DNA of 64,000 nt from Rutidosis leptorrhynchoides (taxonomy: Eukaryota > Streptophyta > Magnoliopsida > Asterales > Asteraceae), in NCBI RefSeq assembly GCF_046630445.1, contig NC_092341.1, positions 5,520,001 through 5,584,000 of the forward strand, in the 5' to 3' direction. Positions 34,262-48,200 of this stretch are shown here, piece after piece (positions within the stretch are counted from its first letter, which is position 1; each line of letters begins with the position of its first letter). The notes beneath the pieces are model-generated. The model ran no database searches. It saw only the letters and a list, made by a program, of their open reading frames with translations, and had not been told where the DNA came from. Position numbers and translations under genes: made by a program.

Positions 34262-35746
34262 TCACTGAATATCCTATTAGTTTTTAAAAGGAAAGAAAAA
34301 TTATAATAAGTTATCCAATCAATAGACTTTTCTGATTTTGCCCACGTTTCGAATAGCCAAAAGATGCAGCAGAGGGGCAGGATTCGTTTGGTCTCAATAT
34401 AATTGAGGACTGTTTGGCTCCAATAACCCGGTCCACGTACAAATCCAACTATTACTACGAACCAGAAAATTTTGATGTCTATCAATTTAACCACTTAAAA
34501 TAAATTTTCGTAATTTTAAGAAATTTAGATAAGAGGTAGAATAAAAATCTATGTCCTAAAACTAGAATAGCGAGAAATAAGAAAGAAAAAGAGTTCGTCG
34601 AAAAAAAATCGAAAAAGAAAAATGGTTAAAAAATAAAAGGTGACGGAAAAATAAAAGAAACTTATAAAACTTAAAAATACTTGACTAACCTAACCTTATT
34701 ACTACAACTAACTTAAAATTATAATCGCAAATTGAGATTACTAATTGGAATGATAATTGATACATAGGTAAAAGGTGTCTAAAATATTAAAGCTTACAGG
34801 AAAAACTAAATCCCAAATGGAAATAACTTAAAAAGAAACTAAAACTTAAAAAGGCGTCGCAAAATTCTAAAGCACCTAAATCTTAGTCTAAAGAAAAAGC
34901 ACTTAAGGAATTCTACGGCAAAGCCTAAAAATCTAGAAGTAAAAATAACTATGGCAAAAACTAAGTTTAAAACTAAATATGAGCTAAAAATACAAATATT
35001 ACGCTAAAACGATTAAAAAGGGATAAAATATAAAAATATACAAAAAGTTGTAAAAAGATACAATTTTTATAAAAATATTATTTTTATATTATTTATTTAA
35101 TAAAACTATTAATTTAAATATATAAATAAAACTAATTAAAATTTAATATTACAAATTAATTAAAAACTTTAAACTAAATAATATTATATATAAAACCTAA
35201 TTAGGTTTAATAATAATAATAATAATAAATAATTAAAACTTAACTCGTATTAATTGCTGGACCAGGTTCGTGTCAGACGGCTTCGCGAGTCGCGGTTCCC
35301 GAAGCTGCAAACCCCGCAAGTCGCGTTTTTTTTTATTTTTTTTATTTTCTGTTTTATAATTTTCTGTTTTATAATCTAAATATTTGTATATAAAAAAAAA
35401 CTTATATTTAAAAACTAAAATAAAAATAGAATTACTTTATAATTTTATAAATAAAAATCTTAAAGCTAGATTTATATATATATATATATTTTTTTCGGTT
35501 TTTTATATTTATAAAATATATTTATAAAATAAATTAAATAAAACTTATATTTTTTATAAAATAAAAATAAAGAAACTTTATAAAACTTAAATATTTAACA
35601 AAATCTTAAAAATATATAAATTTTTATTTTTCTTTTTATATTTTCGAATATTTAAAACGTATTTTTATAAAAACGAATTTTAATAAAAGTAAACTAAAAA
35701 TCTTTTTTTTTTTTATATTAGCGTTGCGCTTCCGGCTTTTAAGAGG
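34262..35746 (-). other. A1 leader between primer site and gag
   Basis: About 1.5 kb, very AT-rich, non-coding. Contains a slightly decayed twin dyad at 35281-35325. Confidence 0.7.
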
Positions 35747-35764
35747 TCCCCGGCAGCGGCGCCA
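35747..35764 (-). other. A1 primer binding site (tRNA-Asp type)
   Basis: TGGCGCCGCTGCCGGGGA on the - strand, close to the LTR end, as in other Athila elements. Confidence 0.85.
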
Positions 35765-35773
35765 AAAATAACT

Positions 35774-37759
35774 TGATGTCGTGCGAGGTGTATACGAAAT
35801 ACTTATATTTTTACAGGAAATACTATTAAATACGATACAATTTTACACAAGATATTTATTTATTTAGAGAATGGATATACTTAAACCTTGCTACAACACT
35901 TATAGGCAGTGTACCTAATCGTACAATAGTGTAGTTTTTTGTAAGTCCGGTTCATTCCACAGGGAATCTTTTTAAACAAAGCTTAACGCTATATTAGTTT
36001 ACTTTTATAAAAATACAAATATATATATAAGTAATATTATTATTATAAAGGGGGGTTTTTACCGTTTAATGACCGGTTTGTCGATTTTAAAACTTTAGTC
36101 ACAGTTAAAACCAAATGTAAAATATTAAAAATAAATACAAGATTTAAATTAAAGCGTAAAGTAAATAACGATAATGAAATTGCGAATAATAAAAGTGCGA
36201 TAAAATAAACTTGCGATAATTAAAAAGTACGATAATTAAAAGTACAATTAAATACAATAACAATAAAAATGTGATAATTAGAAGTGCAATTAAATATAAA
36301 ATAAAGGAAATTAAATATGAAATAAAAGAATTATGCTTATTTAAACTTCCGTAATCATGATGTTTGACGTGTTGATTTTAGTTTTATTGCCCATGGGTTA
36401 ATTGTCCTTTGTCCTGGATTATTTAATATGTCCATACGGATTTGTCCATAATAGTCCATCAGTCATAAATATAAAGAGCGAAAGCCTTCGTCAAATTATT
36501 CTTATTCCCGAAGTCAAATATTCCAACTAATTGGGGATTCGAATTGTAACAAGGTTTTAATACTTTGTTTAATGAATACACCAGGTTATCGACTGCGTAT
36601 AAACCAAGGTTTTACTACTTTGTTAACAATTACACCAATTAACCTTGAATGTAATTCACCCCTGTTTCAACAAGTCTATTAACTATTAATCCAGTTCCGT
36701 ATCCGGTAAAATGAATAATTATTGGTATTTATAGATATCCCGCCCACCGTACCCAGTCAAGCGTATGTGGTTATATATAAATACGTCGAATTATAAGTTT
36801 GTATATTAAATTAACAAGGTATTGTTTAATTAACATAAAACCCATTAATAACCCATAGTCTAATTTCCACAAGTGTCGTTCTTTTATCCAAACCCCAATT
36901 ATGGTACAAAGCCCAATTATCCAATTTTAGTAATTAGCCCAACATCATGATTACTTCGGATTAAATAAGCATAATAATAACTTAGCTACGAGACATTAAT
37001 GTAAAAAGGTTGAACATAACTTACAATGATTAAAAATAGCGTAGCGTTACACGGACAGAATTTCGACTTACACCCTTACAACATTCGCTAACATACCCTT
37101 ATTATTAAGATTAAAATTAAAATTAAAATTAAAATTATAATTATAAATATATATTACGTATATATTGAGAGAAGAAGGAAAAAAAGATGATTTTTGCGAT
37201 CAGAATTCGGTTGCTTTTATAGGGAGTTTCAGAAATTGGGGCTCCGCGACTCGCGGCCCTTTTGGCCTTCAAACTCCGCGAGTCGCGAAGATTGAAATTA
37301 CAGCTCAGTCCCTTTTGGAGTCTTTCTTACCGACGGTTTTAAATATTAATATAATATATATATAATTTTTAAGAATTATTTATATATTATATTATATTTA
37401 TGTGCATAGTTGACTTGTAATTTTTAGTCCGTTGCGTCGAGCGTTGAGAGTTGACTCTGGTCCCGGTTCCGGATTTTCGAACGTCCTTGCGTACAATTTA
37501 ATATCTTGTACTTTGCGTTTTGAATCTTGTACTCTTGTAATTTCGAGACGTTTCTTATCAATAATTGAAACCTCTTTGATTGTATTTTGTACTTTTGAGC
37601 TTTTTGGTCGTTTGCGTCTTCAATTCGTCGAATCTGTCTTTTGTCTTCACCTTTTATTATTTAAACGAATATCACTTGTAAATAGAACAATTGCAACTAA
37701 AAGCTTGTCTTTCTTGAGGAATAATGCTATGAAATATATGTTCGTTTTTAGCATTATCA
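35774..37759 (-). repeat. A1 5' LTR
   Basis: Same ends as 19886-21874 apart from the variable last ~15 bases next to the primer site. Twin dyads at 37242-37290. Confidence 0.92.
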
Positions 37760-37951
37760 AAGCCCTTAAAATATCTAATTTAAAAGCAAGAGTTGGGCTG
37801 TCAGCCCGTAATGGCGCGGCGCGCCATAATACTGCGCGGCGCGCAGATAGCCTGGGCAGCATTCTTTTCTCTTTTTTAAAATATACAAAGAAACCCCACA
37901 ATTCATTCAACCTAAAAGCACATATGAACAAGGAAATATTCGGGTCTTACA
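37760..37951 (-). repeat. Repeat fragment with twin GC-rich palindromes
   Basis: About 190 bp between A1 and the LINE. On the - strand it begins TGTAAGACCCGAATATTTCC, like an LTR start, which suggests a remnant LTR inserted in the LINE before A1. It holds two CpG-dense palindromes, ATGGCGCGGCGCGCCAT (37811-37827) and CTGCGCGGCGCGCAG (37832-37846). Its other end, beyond A1, was not identified with certainty. Confidence 0.4.
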
Positions 37952-40080
37952 AGAAACAACTTTATGGCCTTCCAAAGCAGACCACAAATTTCTTCTTTCA
38001 GCACAATTATTACTTGCAATCTTGCATACAAAAAGCTATAAAAGAACTTTGTTTATTCACAACTGTTTCAACTAAGCATTATGTCACCTGTCTATCCATG
38101 TGTAGAACCATAACTTTGACTTCATTAGGATTCCATCCAGTAACCATTCTACAACATGTAGAACTATACTTCATATTTGAAGTCCATTCCCACTTATCAA
38201 ACATATAATTGCTAATCGCAATCACAGTTTTTGTCTTAAGATGAGTCTCTAAAATTGCACAAATACATAATTGTTCATCCTTAATCAAATTCCTTACCTC
38301 ATTCTGCTTATCAATATTGTTAGCCCCCCTTATAATCCAAGTTGCTACTTTCAATTCCATAATAACAACTTTTGATAATTTTGTGGCAGATATCATACCA
38401 AAATAGAAGGGTCACCATCCTTCAACTCATTACCATTCAATGCTTGATATTCATCATCCATTTCAAAAACATCATCTTCATCAAATTCAACTCATTTCCT
38501 TCTTATCATTGTCTCACATTGAATCTGCAAATACTTAACCGTGTCATAAGACCACATTCTAGTTTCATCATCTGTAGGATGTTATCTTTTCTTGATATAG
38601 CTATATACAATTAATCTCTTATCAACCAATGGATCAACCCTACAATCTTCTACATTCTCAGATAAAACAGAAAACCTGTTAACAGAAAACCTATTATTTT
38701 CTCGTCCATCTTTCCCATTCATATCACCTGTACATTGTTTATTCATATCCTTTCTTGGTATGTACACCATTTGAACTTTAAGTGATCCCTTACTTTTGTT
38801 ATCCAACTTCTAATATTCCTCATTTTTCTTATTATTTATAACCTCGATAAATCCATCATCAGTCGAGTCTTAGTATCAATTCTTATCTCCTTAGCTTTTA
38901 ATTCTTCCCCAGTTCTAGGTCTCAACTTACAATATTTATGTCCAAGACCAAACACATCACAATTAGAACATACGCGAGGTTTCCGTAAATACTTCACTTT
39001 CACATGTTTTACAATCTTAGCCTTTTGAGCAGCATCATGATAATGAATATCCAAATACGTCTACATATCCTTTACTAGCATCCATTTCAAACATAACTCT
39101 CACAAAATCAACCCTGCCATTACCTTTATGACACATATTAGCAGTAACAGTATCCATAAACAATGGTTTCCCTATCGTGTTAGAAATAGTGTGTATTCCC
39201 TTAACACTCCAAGCCTCCAATGGAACATTGAGAAATTTGACCCAAACAGGCACTTTACTTGGATCTGTCTCCTCCAAAGTCATTTATAGATCTCATTTGC
39301 ATACCAATAGTGGTTTATCGTTGACCATCTAAGGACTGCTTTCAATTACCTTATTCATATCATCCTCATTATTAAATTTAAAGTAACATACTTGTATGTT
39401 ATCCATTATAATTTCTCTAAGTCCAAACTTTCCCCGCATTCTCCCGGGGTTATATTGTAGAGCATTATAAAACATTGAACATCTAATCGTAAAATCACAA
39501 GTAGTGGATTTCCATTTAACATTGCCTTCATTCACAAGATCTTCATCAGAAAATACAAATTCATTACCCTCTTTTTCAACATCGGGAGGTATATATCTAA
39601 ATATCTTCTCATTATTCACATTATCAATATTCACAGTATTAGCATATGTCATATTAAACCCTTGACTAACACTTTTAAAAGAACTAGCAGTTTGTTCCTT
39701 GTTCAAAATAGAACTACTTACAGACACAAGGTGAATACCTTCATCATTAATAGCTTTACTTGAATTTTTAGTATCCTTAGGCATATTCACAGAATTCTCA
39801 GCCTTCAGATTAACCTCTCCTCATCCAAACACTGTTTTTTACCTTCAACATCAAAATCAGTTGCGTCCTCTTTTAAATTGATGGTATCAACGAATTCAAC
39901 ATTGTTACTAGCACTAGTATCCTCTACCAAAGCTCGGTTATTATTCTTATTAGCAATCATCAATACTGAATCATCAAACTTATTCGAAACTTTGACCTTC
40001 CTCTTCGATGTTCTTTTATTTGGGGACATGGCTAAATCACTGCTCAATCTTCACGAAAATAGGATTGCAAGTAACATAAT
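37952..40080 (-). mobile_element. LINE fragment: ORF1 and start of ORF2
   Basis: L1-type plant LINE, decayed. ORF1 starts near 40047-40027 and continues through pieces at 39790-39329, 39283-39035 and 39054-38836: a DUF4283-like part (VPVWVKFLNVPLEAW, IGKPLFMD) and a zinc knuckle (CSNCDVFGLGHKYC). ORF2 starts near 38396 with the endonuclease opening (ATWIIRGANNIDKQNEVRNL, ILETHLKTK, GWNPNEVKVMVLH) and runs to about 37952. Several frameshifts and stops. It continues beyond A1 at 19885-19328; its upstream end continues beyond A2 at 54264. Confidence 0.8.
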
Positions 40081-42070
40081 TGATGTCAAAGCAGAGGGGT
40101 ATAAAATACTATTAAATTTTAGCAGGAAATACTATTAAATACGATACAATTTTACACAAGATATTTATTTATTTATAGAATGGATATACTTAAACCTTGC
40201 TACAACACTTATAGGCAGTGTACCTAATCGTACAGTAGTGTAGTTTTTAGTAAGTCCGGTTCGTTCCACAGGGAAATCTTTAAACAAAGCTCAACGCTAT
40301 ATTAGTTTACTTTTATAAAAATACAAATATATATATAAGTAATATTATTATTATAAAGGGGGGTTTTTACCGTTTAATGACCGGTTTGACGATTTTAAAA
40401 CTTTAGTCGCAGTTAAAACCTAATGTAAAATATAAAATAAATACAAGACTTAAATTAAAGCGTAAAGTAAATAACGATAATGAAATTGCGAATAATAAAA
40501 ATGCGATAAAATAAAATTGCGATAATTAAAAAGTACGATAATTAAAAGTGCGATAAAATAAAATAAATAAAAGTGCGATAATTAGAAGTGCAATTAAATA
40601 TAAAATAAAGGAAATTAAATATGAAATAAAAGAATTATGCTTATTTAAACTTCCGTAGTCATGATGTTTGACGTGTTGATTTTAGTTTTATGCCCATGGG
40701 TTAATTGTCCTTTGTCCTGGATTATTTAATATGTCCGTCTGGTTTTTGTCCATAACAGTCCATCAGTCATAAATATAAATTGCAAGTGTCCTCGTCAAAT
40801 TATTATTATACCCGAAGTTAAATATTCCAACTAATTGGGGATTCGAATTGTAACAAGGTTTTAATACTTTGTTTAATGAATACACCAGGTTATCGACTGC
40901 GTGTAAACCAAGGTTTTACTACTTTGTTAATAATTACACCAATTACCCTTGAATGTAATTTCACCCCTGTTTTAATTATTCTAGTGGCTATTAATCCATT
41001 CCCGTGTCCGGTTAAATGAACGATTATTCGTACATATAAATACCCCGCCCATCGTGTCCGATCGAGTGTATATGGTAATTTATAGGGACGCCCAATTGTA
41101 AATCTTTATATTAACATTAACAAACTTTCATTTAGTTAAACAAATATAAAGCCCATTAATAGCCCATAGTCTAATTTCCACAAGTGTCGTTCTTTTGTCC
41201 AAACCCCAATTATGGTACAAAGCCCAATTACCCAATTTTAGTAATTAGCCCAACATCATGATTACTTCGTTTTAAATAAGCATAATAATAACTTAGCTAC
41301 GAGACATAAATATAAAAAGGTTGAACATAACTTACAATGATTAAAAATAGCGTAGCGTTACACGGACAGAATTTCGACTTACACCCTTACAACATTCGCT
41401 AACATACCCTTATTATTAGGATTTAAAATTAAAATTAAAATTAAAATATAAATTATATATATATATATCGTATATATTGAGAGAGATAGAGAAATAAGAT
41501 ATGAAATTTGATCAGAATTCGGTTTGCTTTATAGCCAGAGTTGAAAATTGGGGATCCGCGACTCGCGGCAAAATGCCCTTCAAACTCCGCGAGTCGCGGA
41601 GATAGAAATTACAGCTCAGTCCTTGGAGTTTTCTCTGCCGACGGTTTTTAATATATATATATATAATATATATATAATTAATATAATTAATTATATATTA
41701 TATTATATTTATATATATAGTTAACTTGTAATTTTTAGTCCGTTGCGTCGAGCGTTAAGAGTTGACTCTGGTCCCGGTTCCGGATTTTCGAACGTCCTCG
41801 CGTACAATTTAATATCTTGTACTTTGCGTTTTGAATCTTGTACTCTTGTGATTTCGAGACGTTTCTTATCAATAATTGGAACCTTTTTGATTGTCTTTTG
41901 TACTTTTGAGCTTTTTGGTCGTTTGCGTCTTCAATTCGTCGAATCTGTCTTTTGTCTTCACCTTTTATTATTTAAACGAATATCACTTGTAAATAGAACA
42001 ATTGCAACTAAAAGCTTGTCTTTCTTGAGGAATAATGCTATGAAATATATGTTCGTTTTTAGCATTATCA
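40081..42070 (-). repeat. A2 3' LTR
   Basis: 1990 bp, ends as in A1. Differs from the A1 LTRs by scattered changes and a longer terminal segment GTCAAAGCAGAGGGGTATAA. Twin dyads at 41554-41601. Confidence 0.92.
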
Positions 42071-44699
42071 AATATTCCCACACTTGAGCGTTGCTTGTCC
42101 TCAAGCAATATCGTCTTGAAATACTAGAATCACTTCTTTATTCTTCACACTTTGTACATCAGTGATTTCTATACGGCGGTATAAACAATGGTAGTAACGA
42201 TATGGTTTACAGTCCCACATGACTATAAAAATTTAGATCCATTAAGGAAATTGGATCTTTATGAAAACATTTGATCTTTTGAAAATTAAATCTAGTTTTT
42301 ACCCTAGATAAGTTTTCCGGAATAACCCTTTACCGGTGTTTGCAAAATATTTTTGTGGGTTTGGTGGGTTTCAGATTTGAAAATTTTAGCTCAAAACTTG
42401 CGGTTTTGTGTCACCCACTTGCTAACCTTGTATTTGGAAAGCAACACGTCCAGTTTACTTGTCCCGTATATTACCTTTCGGCAAACTACCGTCCGGTTGT
42501 AAAGGAAAGCGTTGAACAAGCAACTGTTAAGGCAATGTCCCGTGACATGCTTTTGATTATGGTCTATAACGTGTCGGACGCAATTACTATCCTTGGTAGG
42601 AGCAATAGTAAAGCTCACCCTTATAATTTGTCGGTTTGGCACAAAGTCCTGTCTTTGACCACTATGCAACCACCGTTCTTACGGTTGACACCCGATTTAG
42701 TTCAGGTGACCTAATGAATTCCAGGTGAATTCCTAGGATTTTACGTTCAATGGTAATGAACGCATTGAAAATAGGGTTTTCAGAAAACAAATCGGTTTGT
42801 AATTTGATCAAAATATTTTCTCGTTCACGCTCGAGTTTAGATATCATCGAATTCCATGAGTTTGTAATTCTCAATCTTTAAGGTCAATCTCTAGGATTGA
42901 GTAATATCAGTCTTAAAAGCTGATTTTTAATCTTTAAGGAGATTATCCTTTCTGGGGATCTGATTCATTAGTCTTATCCAGCTAATTTACACGGTGCCCC
43001 CCCATTGTACGAGATAAATCCTTCTCATGGTTAGGATAAATCTGACCACTTGGCGACCCTGTTTAATGCTGAGGTCCGTGGATTTCCTGCTGATTTTAGT
43101 GATGACTTTTCTAGATTTTTCGTCAACCTACAGCTGGTCTGGACGACAACTTCATGACCTAAATCAAGAAGCGCGTGTCTTTTTCGGAAGACTTTACTTC
43201 CTTTTAATGATGGAATTGATTCATCGTGTAGATCCATATTTCTTTCAAATATATTACAGTAAACCGGGTAAAAATGATTAGTATCATCCAAAACAAAAGT
43301 ACCTGCAATAATCTTGTACAAAGATATGTGATAGATAATTTTTAATTGAATAACTTGGTACATTCTCCCCACACTTAGTTTCTTTCTTTGCCTTTTTATT
43401 CTCCTTTATTCCATTTTAAATGAATTCAAGCATTTTAGGTTGTTTCTCAATTTATGTCCTTTCCGAGGTAACGATAATTTCGGTATTAACACCTAGTTTT
43501 CATCGTTCATAAATATGTATAAACATGATTTTGAGTTCATTTAGTTGAAAATTTTTCAAATTTTCACAAAATTTGGCAAATAAACCAAGTATAAACCTGA
43601 GAGAATTTATAACCCTTCCCCACACTTAAGATCATGCAATGCCCTCATTTGCATGAAATCAGATTATAATTTAAATTCATGAGGGTGATTAGCGTAGAAA
43701 AGTGATTAAAAATACCGAGTTTGCAAACATATTGTTATTTCACATTTGATTTTTTTGCGTCTTGTCAAAATCAGTAGCTTTTGCTGAACTTCATGACAGT
43801 CTTTGAAAGTGCGCTGTTTTACCCTGTTTTGTACATAAGATAAAATACAAACATATATATATATATATATTTTTTTGAAGTTTGGTTTATAACCCCACTT
43901 TTCAAAAATTTATAAAGTATAATATTTTTGGCATACTTTAAATCAAAAAAATTAAAAATAATGATAACAAAATTTGTCGCTCCTCCCTCGGGTAAAGCAA
44001 TTTCGGTTCAAAGACCTAGTCTTCAACTTACGACGAATTTTAAAAATCATATTCTTAACTTAATGAGATAAAGTAAATTTTTGTTTTTAAATTCACACAA
44101 CTTAAATATAAAATTCAAAATTAATAAAAAAAAAATCACACCAAACTTAAAATTTGAAATGCATAAAATTAAAAATTCATATTTTAAAAATTAAAAATTC
44201 ACACCAAACTTAATTTAAAAATTCATATTATAAATTCATACCAAACTTATATTAATTTTTCAAATATTTACAATTTTAAATATATTGTTTTTACAAAATT
44301 TACAATATTAATTTAAGATTTAAATATTAATTTTAAAAACATAATAAAATTAAAAATCTTTTTGTCTTTTTATCCCACTTTAATCAATCAAATATTATCA
44401 AAAATATGCGCCCCTCTTTTCGGTAAAGTAATTTCGGTTCAAAGACCTAATTTAACTCATGACGAATTTTTGAAATATTTTGGGTTGATTGATTAAAGAT
44501 ATTTATACCTTAAGAATAAACGTTAAATTTCGCAGTGATGTAATAAATTTTTGAATGATATCAATAATTTCGGTCGCCAAACCTAATTTTATTTAATACC
44601 AATTTAATACTTTTTAGCGAACAAATTAGCGTTTATTATCAAAAGGTTAAAAATAAATAAAAATAAAAACTGTACAGACATACCTGTGAAATAGATTTC

Positions 44700-45116
44700 T
44701 TAGTTATATGATCTATTATATTCATAAGATAGTCGGTTTAATTGGTTTTCCATGGCTGCATAGGCGTAACCTCGAGCATTCAGTGTCTTTTCTTCTAAAC
44801 ATATGAACGGTCCGTCTCTGCATAAAGTAACAAATTCGGTATTTGAATAGGTTTGATTATTTGAACATTTACCTCCATGTGACCATTTTCCGCATTTGTG
44901 ACATCTTTCTAGGTGTCGTGCTCTTCTTTTCGCTGCGGATTTTGATTTTCCTTTACCAAATTGTAACTTATTATCTTCGCATCTGGATCCTTTTCTAACT
45001 CCGTCCATTCTTTCTTTGATTACTGATACTAATTCGCTCGGTAGTATGTCATTATTACGTTTAGTGATCAAAGCGTGTAGCATTAGACCATGGTTTAGTT
45101 CACAGGCAGTCTTCAT
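44700..45116 (-). CDS. A2 accessory ORF, 138 aa
   Basis: Counterpart of 27101-27517 in A1: same length, same basic stretch and Cys/His cluster, about 94% identical. Here the frame is also open upstream to 45395, because one extra A in the spacer joins it to shadow sequence, so the start is chosen by homology (ATG at 45114-45116). Function unknown. Confidence 0.6.
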   Translation of the reverse strand: MKTACELNHGLMLHALITKRNNDILPSELVSVIKERMDGVRKGSRCEDNKLQFGKGKSKSAAKRRARHLERCHKCGKWSHGGKCSNNQTYSNTEFVTLCRDGPFICLEEKTLNARGYAYAAMENQLNRLSYEYNRSYN

Positions 45117-45288
45117 TTCGTAAAAACCTAAAAAAAATAAAAATTCAGAATGGGGGGAGAAGACTAGTTCTTTAGGGTCTGCTAGGGAAAGACCATACGT
45201 GTTCCATTTTCGAGAACTACACGAAAACAGACAATCTAACTCTAACAGAAATACATATTTTCCTTTAAAGACTTGATTCTCCCCACAT

Positions 45289-48200
45289 TTAGTTAGCTGT
45301 GGTGTCGAAATTGTGATTAACTTCGTTGTCGACTTCCATCGGACCATGTATGTAATGTTTAACTCTGTGACCATTAACTTTAAATTCAATCCCATTTGAA
45401 TTTATTAATTCTATCGTTCCGTATGGGAAAACTCTTTTGACTATGAATGGTCCAGACCATCTTGATTTCAATTTTCCAGGAAATAGCTTGAATCGTGAAT
45501 TGAAAAGAAGAACTCTGTCTCCTTCTTTAAATTCTTTTGAACTTCTGATTCTTTTATCATGCCATTTCTTCGTTCTTTCTTTATAGATTAACGAATTTTC
45601 GTATGCTTCATGTCTTAATTCTTCTAATTCGTTTAGTTGACTTAATCGTAGACGTCCGGCTTCATGTAAATCAAGATTACATGTCTTCAAAGCCCAAAAT
45701 GCTTTGTGTTCAATTTCTAGTGGAAGATGACATGCTTTTCCATAAACAAGTCTAAAAGGTGTGGTTCCAATTGGAGTTTTGTAGGCTGTTCTAAAAGCCC
45801 AGAGTGCATCCTTCAATTTAATGGACCATTCCTTTGGATTTGTTCCTACGGTTTTCTCTAGAATACGTTTTAAAGCTCGGTTGGTTTTTTCAACTTGTCC
45901 ACTTGTTTGTGGATGATATGCGGTGGAGATTTTATGAGTTACTCCATATCTTTTAAGAACTTTCTCAAGTTGATTATTACAGAAATGAGTACCCCGATCA
46001 CTTATTAAAGCTTTCGGTGTTCCAAACCTTGCAAAAAGACGTTTTAAAAAGTTGACTACAACTCGTGCATCGTTAGTTGGGAGAGCTTGTGCTTCCGCCC
46101 ATTTAGATACATAATCAATGGCTACGAGTATATATAGATTATTATGAGATTTTGGAAATGGACCCATAAAGTCAATACCCCAAATGTCAAATACTTCACA
46201 TACTTGGATGACATTTTGTGGCATTTCATCACGTTGACTTATTTTTCCGGCCCTTTGACAAGCATCACAGGATTTGCAAAGAAGGTGTGCGTCTTTGTAA
46301 ATTGTAGGCCAATAGAATCCAGCTTCATAAACTTTTCTTGCTGTTAGTTGAGGCCCATAATGCCCTCCTGTTGGTCCTGTGTGACAATGGTTTAAAATTT
46401 TACTAGCTTCATCTCCAAATACACATCGGCGTATTATTCCATCGGGACAACTTTTAAACAGATGTGGATCTTCCCAGAAATAGTGTTTTATATCACTGAA
46501 GAATTTCTTTCGTCTTTGGTATGATAATCCTTTTTCAAGGAATCCACAAACTAAGTAGTTTGCATAGTCTGCAAACCATGGGATTTCTTTATAATCTATC
46601 TTCAATAGATATTCATCAGGAAAGTTGTCTTGTATGGCCGATTCATTTAGAACTTCTAATTCGGGATTTTCAAGACGAGAAAGATGATCAGCGGCGAGAT
46701 TTTCTGCTCCTTTTTTATCTCGGATTTCAATATCAAACTCTTGTAAGAGTAAGATCCAACGGATTAATCATGGTTTAGCATCTTGTTTTGAAAATAGGTA
46801 TCTAAGAGCAGAATGGTCGGTATAGACCACCGTTTTTGCTAGAACGAGATATGATCGAAATTTGTCAAAAGCAAAGACAATAGCAAGGAGTTCTTTTTCA
46901 GTAGTTGTATAGTTTGTTTGTGCTCCTTGTAACGTCTTACTAGCATAATATATAGGTTGAAATCGTTTTTCAATCCTTTGTCCTAAAACGGCTCCCATTG
47001 CAAAATCACTTGCATCGCACATTAGCTCAAATGGTAGATTCCAATTTGGTGTTATCATGATCGGTGCATTAGTGAGTTTCTCTTTAAAAATATTAAAAGA
47101 TTTGATACACTCATCTGAAAAGATGAATGGATCATCCTTTTCTAGGAGTTTATTCATAGGAGTGGCAATTTTAGAAAAATCTTTTATGAAACGTCGGTAA
47201 AAACCGGCATGCCCTAGAAAACTCCTAACTCCTCTAACATTGGTGGGATGTGAAAGTTTAGCAATTACATCTACTTTAGCTCTATCCACTTCAATTCCTT
47301 CTTTTGAAATTTTATGTCCAAGAACGATGACTTCTTTAACCATGAAATGGCATTTCTCCCAATTAAGTACTAGATTTGATTGTTCGCATCTAATAAGCAT
47401 TCGTTCCAGATTAACTAGACATGATTCAAATGTATCACCGAAGACTGAAAAGTCATCCATGAAAACTTCCATGCATTCTTCTATCATGTCGTGAAAAATC
47501 GCCATCATACACCTTTGAAAGGTTGCAGGGGCGTTGCAAAGTCCAAATGGCATGCGTTTGTAAGCAAAAGTACCATAAGGGCACGTGAATGTGGTTTTTT
47601 CTTGATCTTCGGGTGCTATTGGAATTTGAAAATATCCGGAAAATCCATCTAGAAAACAATAGTAACTGTTTCCGGCTAATCTTTCCAACATTTGATCTAT
47701 GAAAGGTAAGGGAAAGTGATCTTTTCTGGTGGCGTCATTTAATTTTCTATAATCAATACACACACGCCATCCTGTTACAGTTCTAGTAGGAATAAGCTCA
47801 TTTTTCTCATTTGTAATGACAGTCATGCCACCCTTCTTAGGCACGCATTGAACTGGGCTTACCCATGGACTATCAGAGATTGGATAAATTAAACCTGCAT
47901 CTAGCAGTTTAATAATCTCTTTCTTAACTACATCTTGCATATTAGGATTTAGTCTTCGTTGGCATTGCACATACGTTTTATGACCTTCTTCCATAAGGAT
48001 TTTATGTGTGCAATACGAAGGACTTATTCCTTTAATATCATGAATCTTCCATGCAATGGCTGGTTTATGAGCTTTCAACACAGATATGAGTTGTGATTTC
48101 TCATTTTCAGTAAGAGAAGACGATATTATTACAGGTAATTCAGATTCACCATGTAAATAAGCGTATTCCAAATGGTTTGGAAGTGGCTTTAACTCTAATT

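Larger units (their letters stand above)
19886..37759 (-). mobile_element. Athila LTR retrotransposon A1, nearly complete (17.9 kb)
   Basis: Ty3/Gypsy Athila-lineage element read right to left: 5' LTR 35774-37759, tRNA-Asp-type primer site, 1.5-kb leader, one gag-pol ORF (34261-27680), a 138-aa ORF, an Athila ORF-1 (env-like) gene broken once, a polypurine tract and 3' LTR 19886-21874. A perfect 5-bp target duplication AAGCC flanks it (19881-19885 and 37760-37764). The LTRs differ at roughly 15-20 positions by eye, under about 1%, so the insertion is recent. It sits inside the LINE (and possibly inside the small repeat at 37760-37951). Confidence 0.93.
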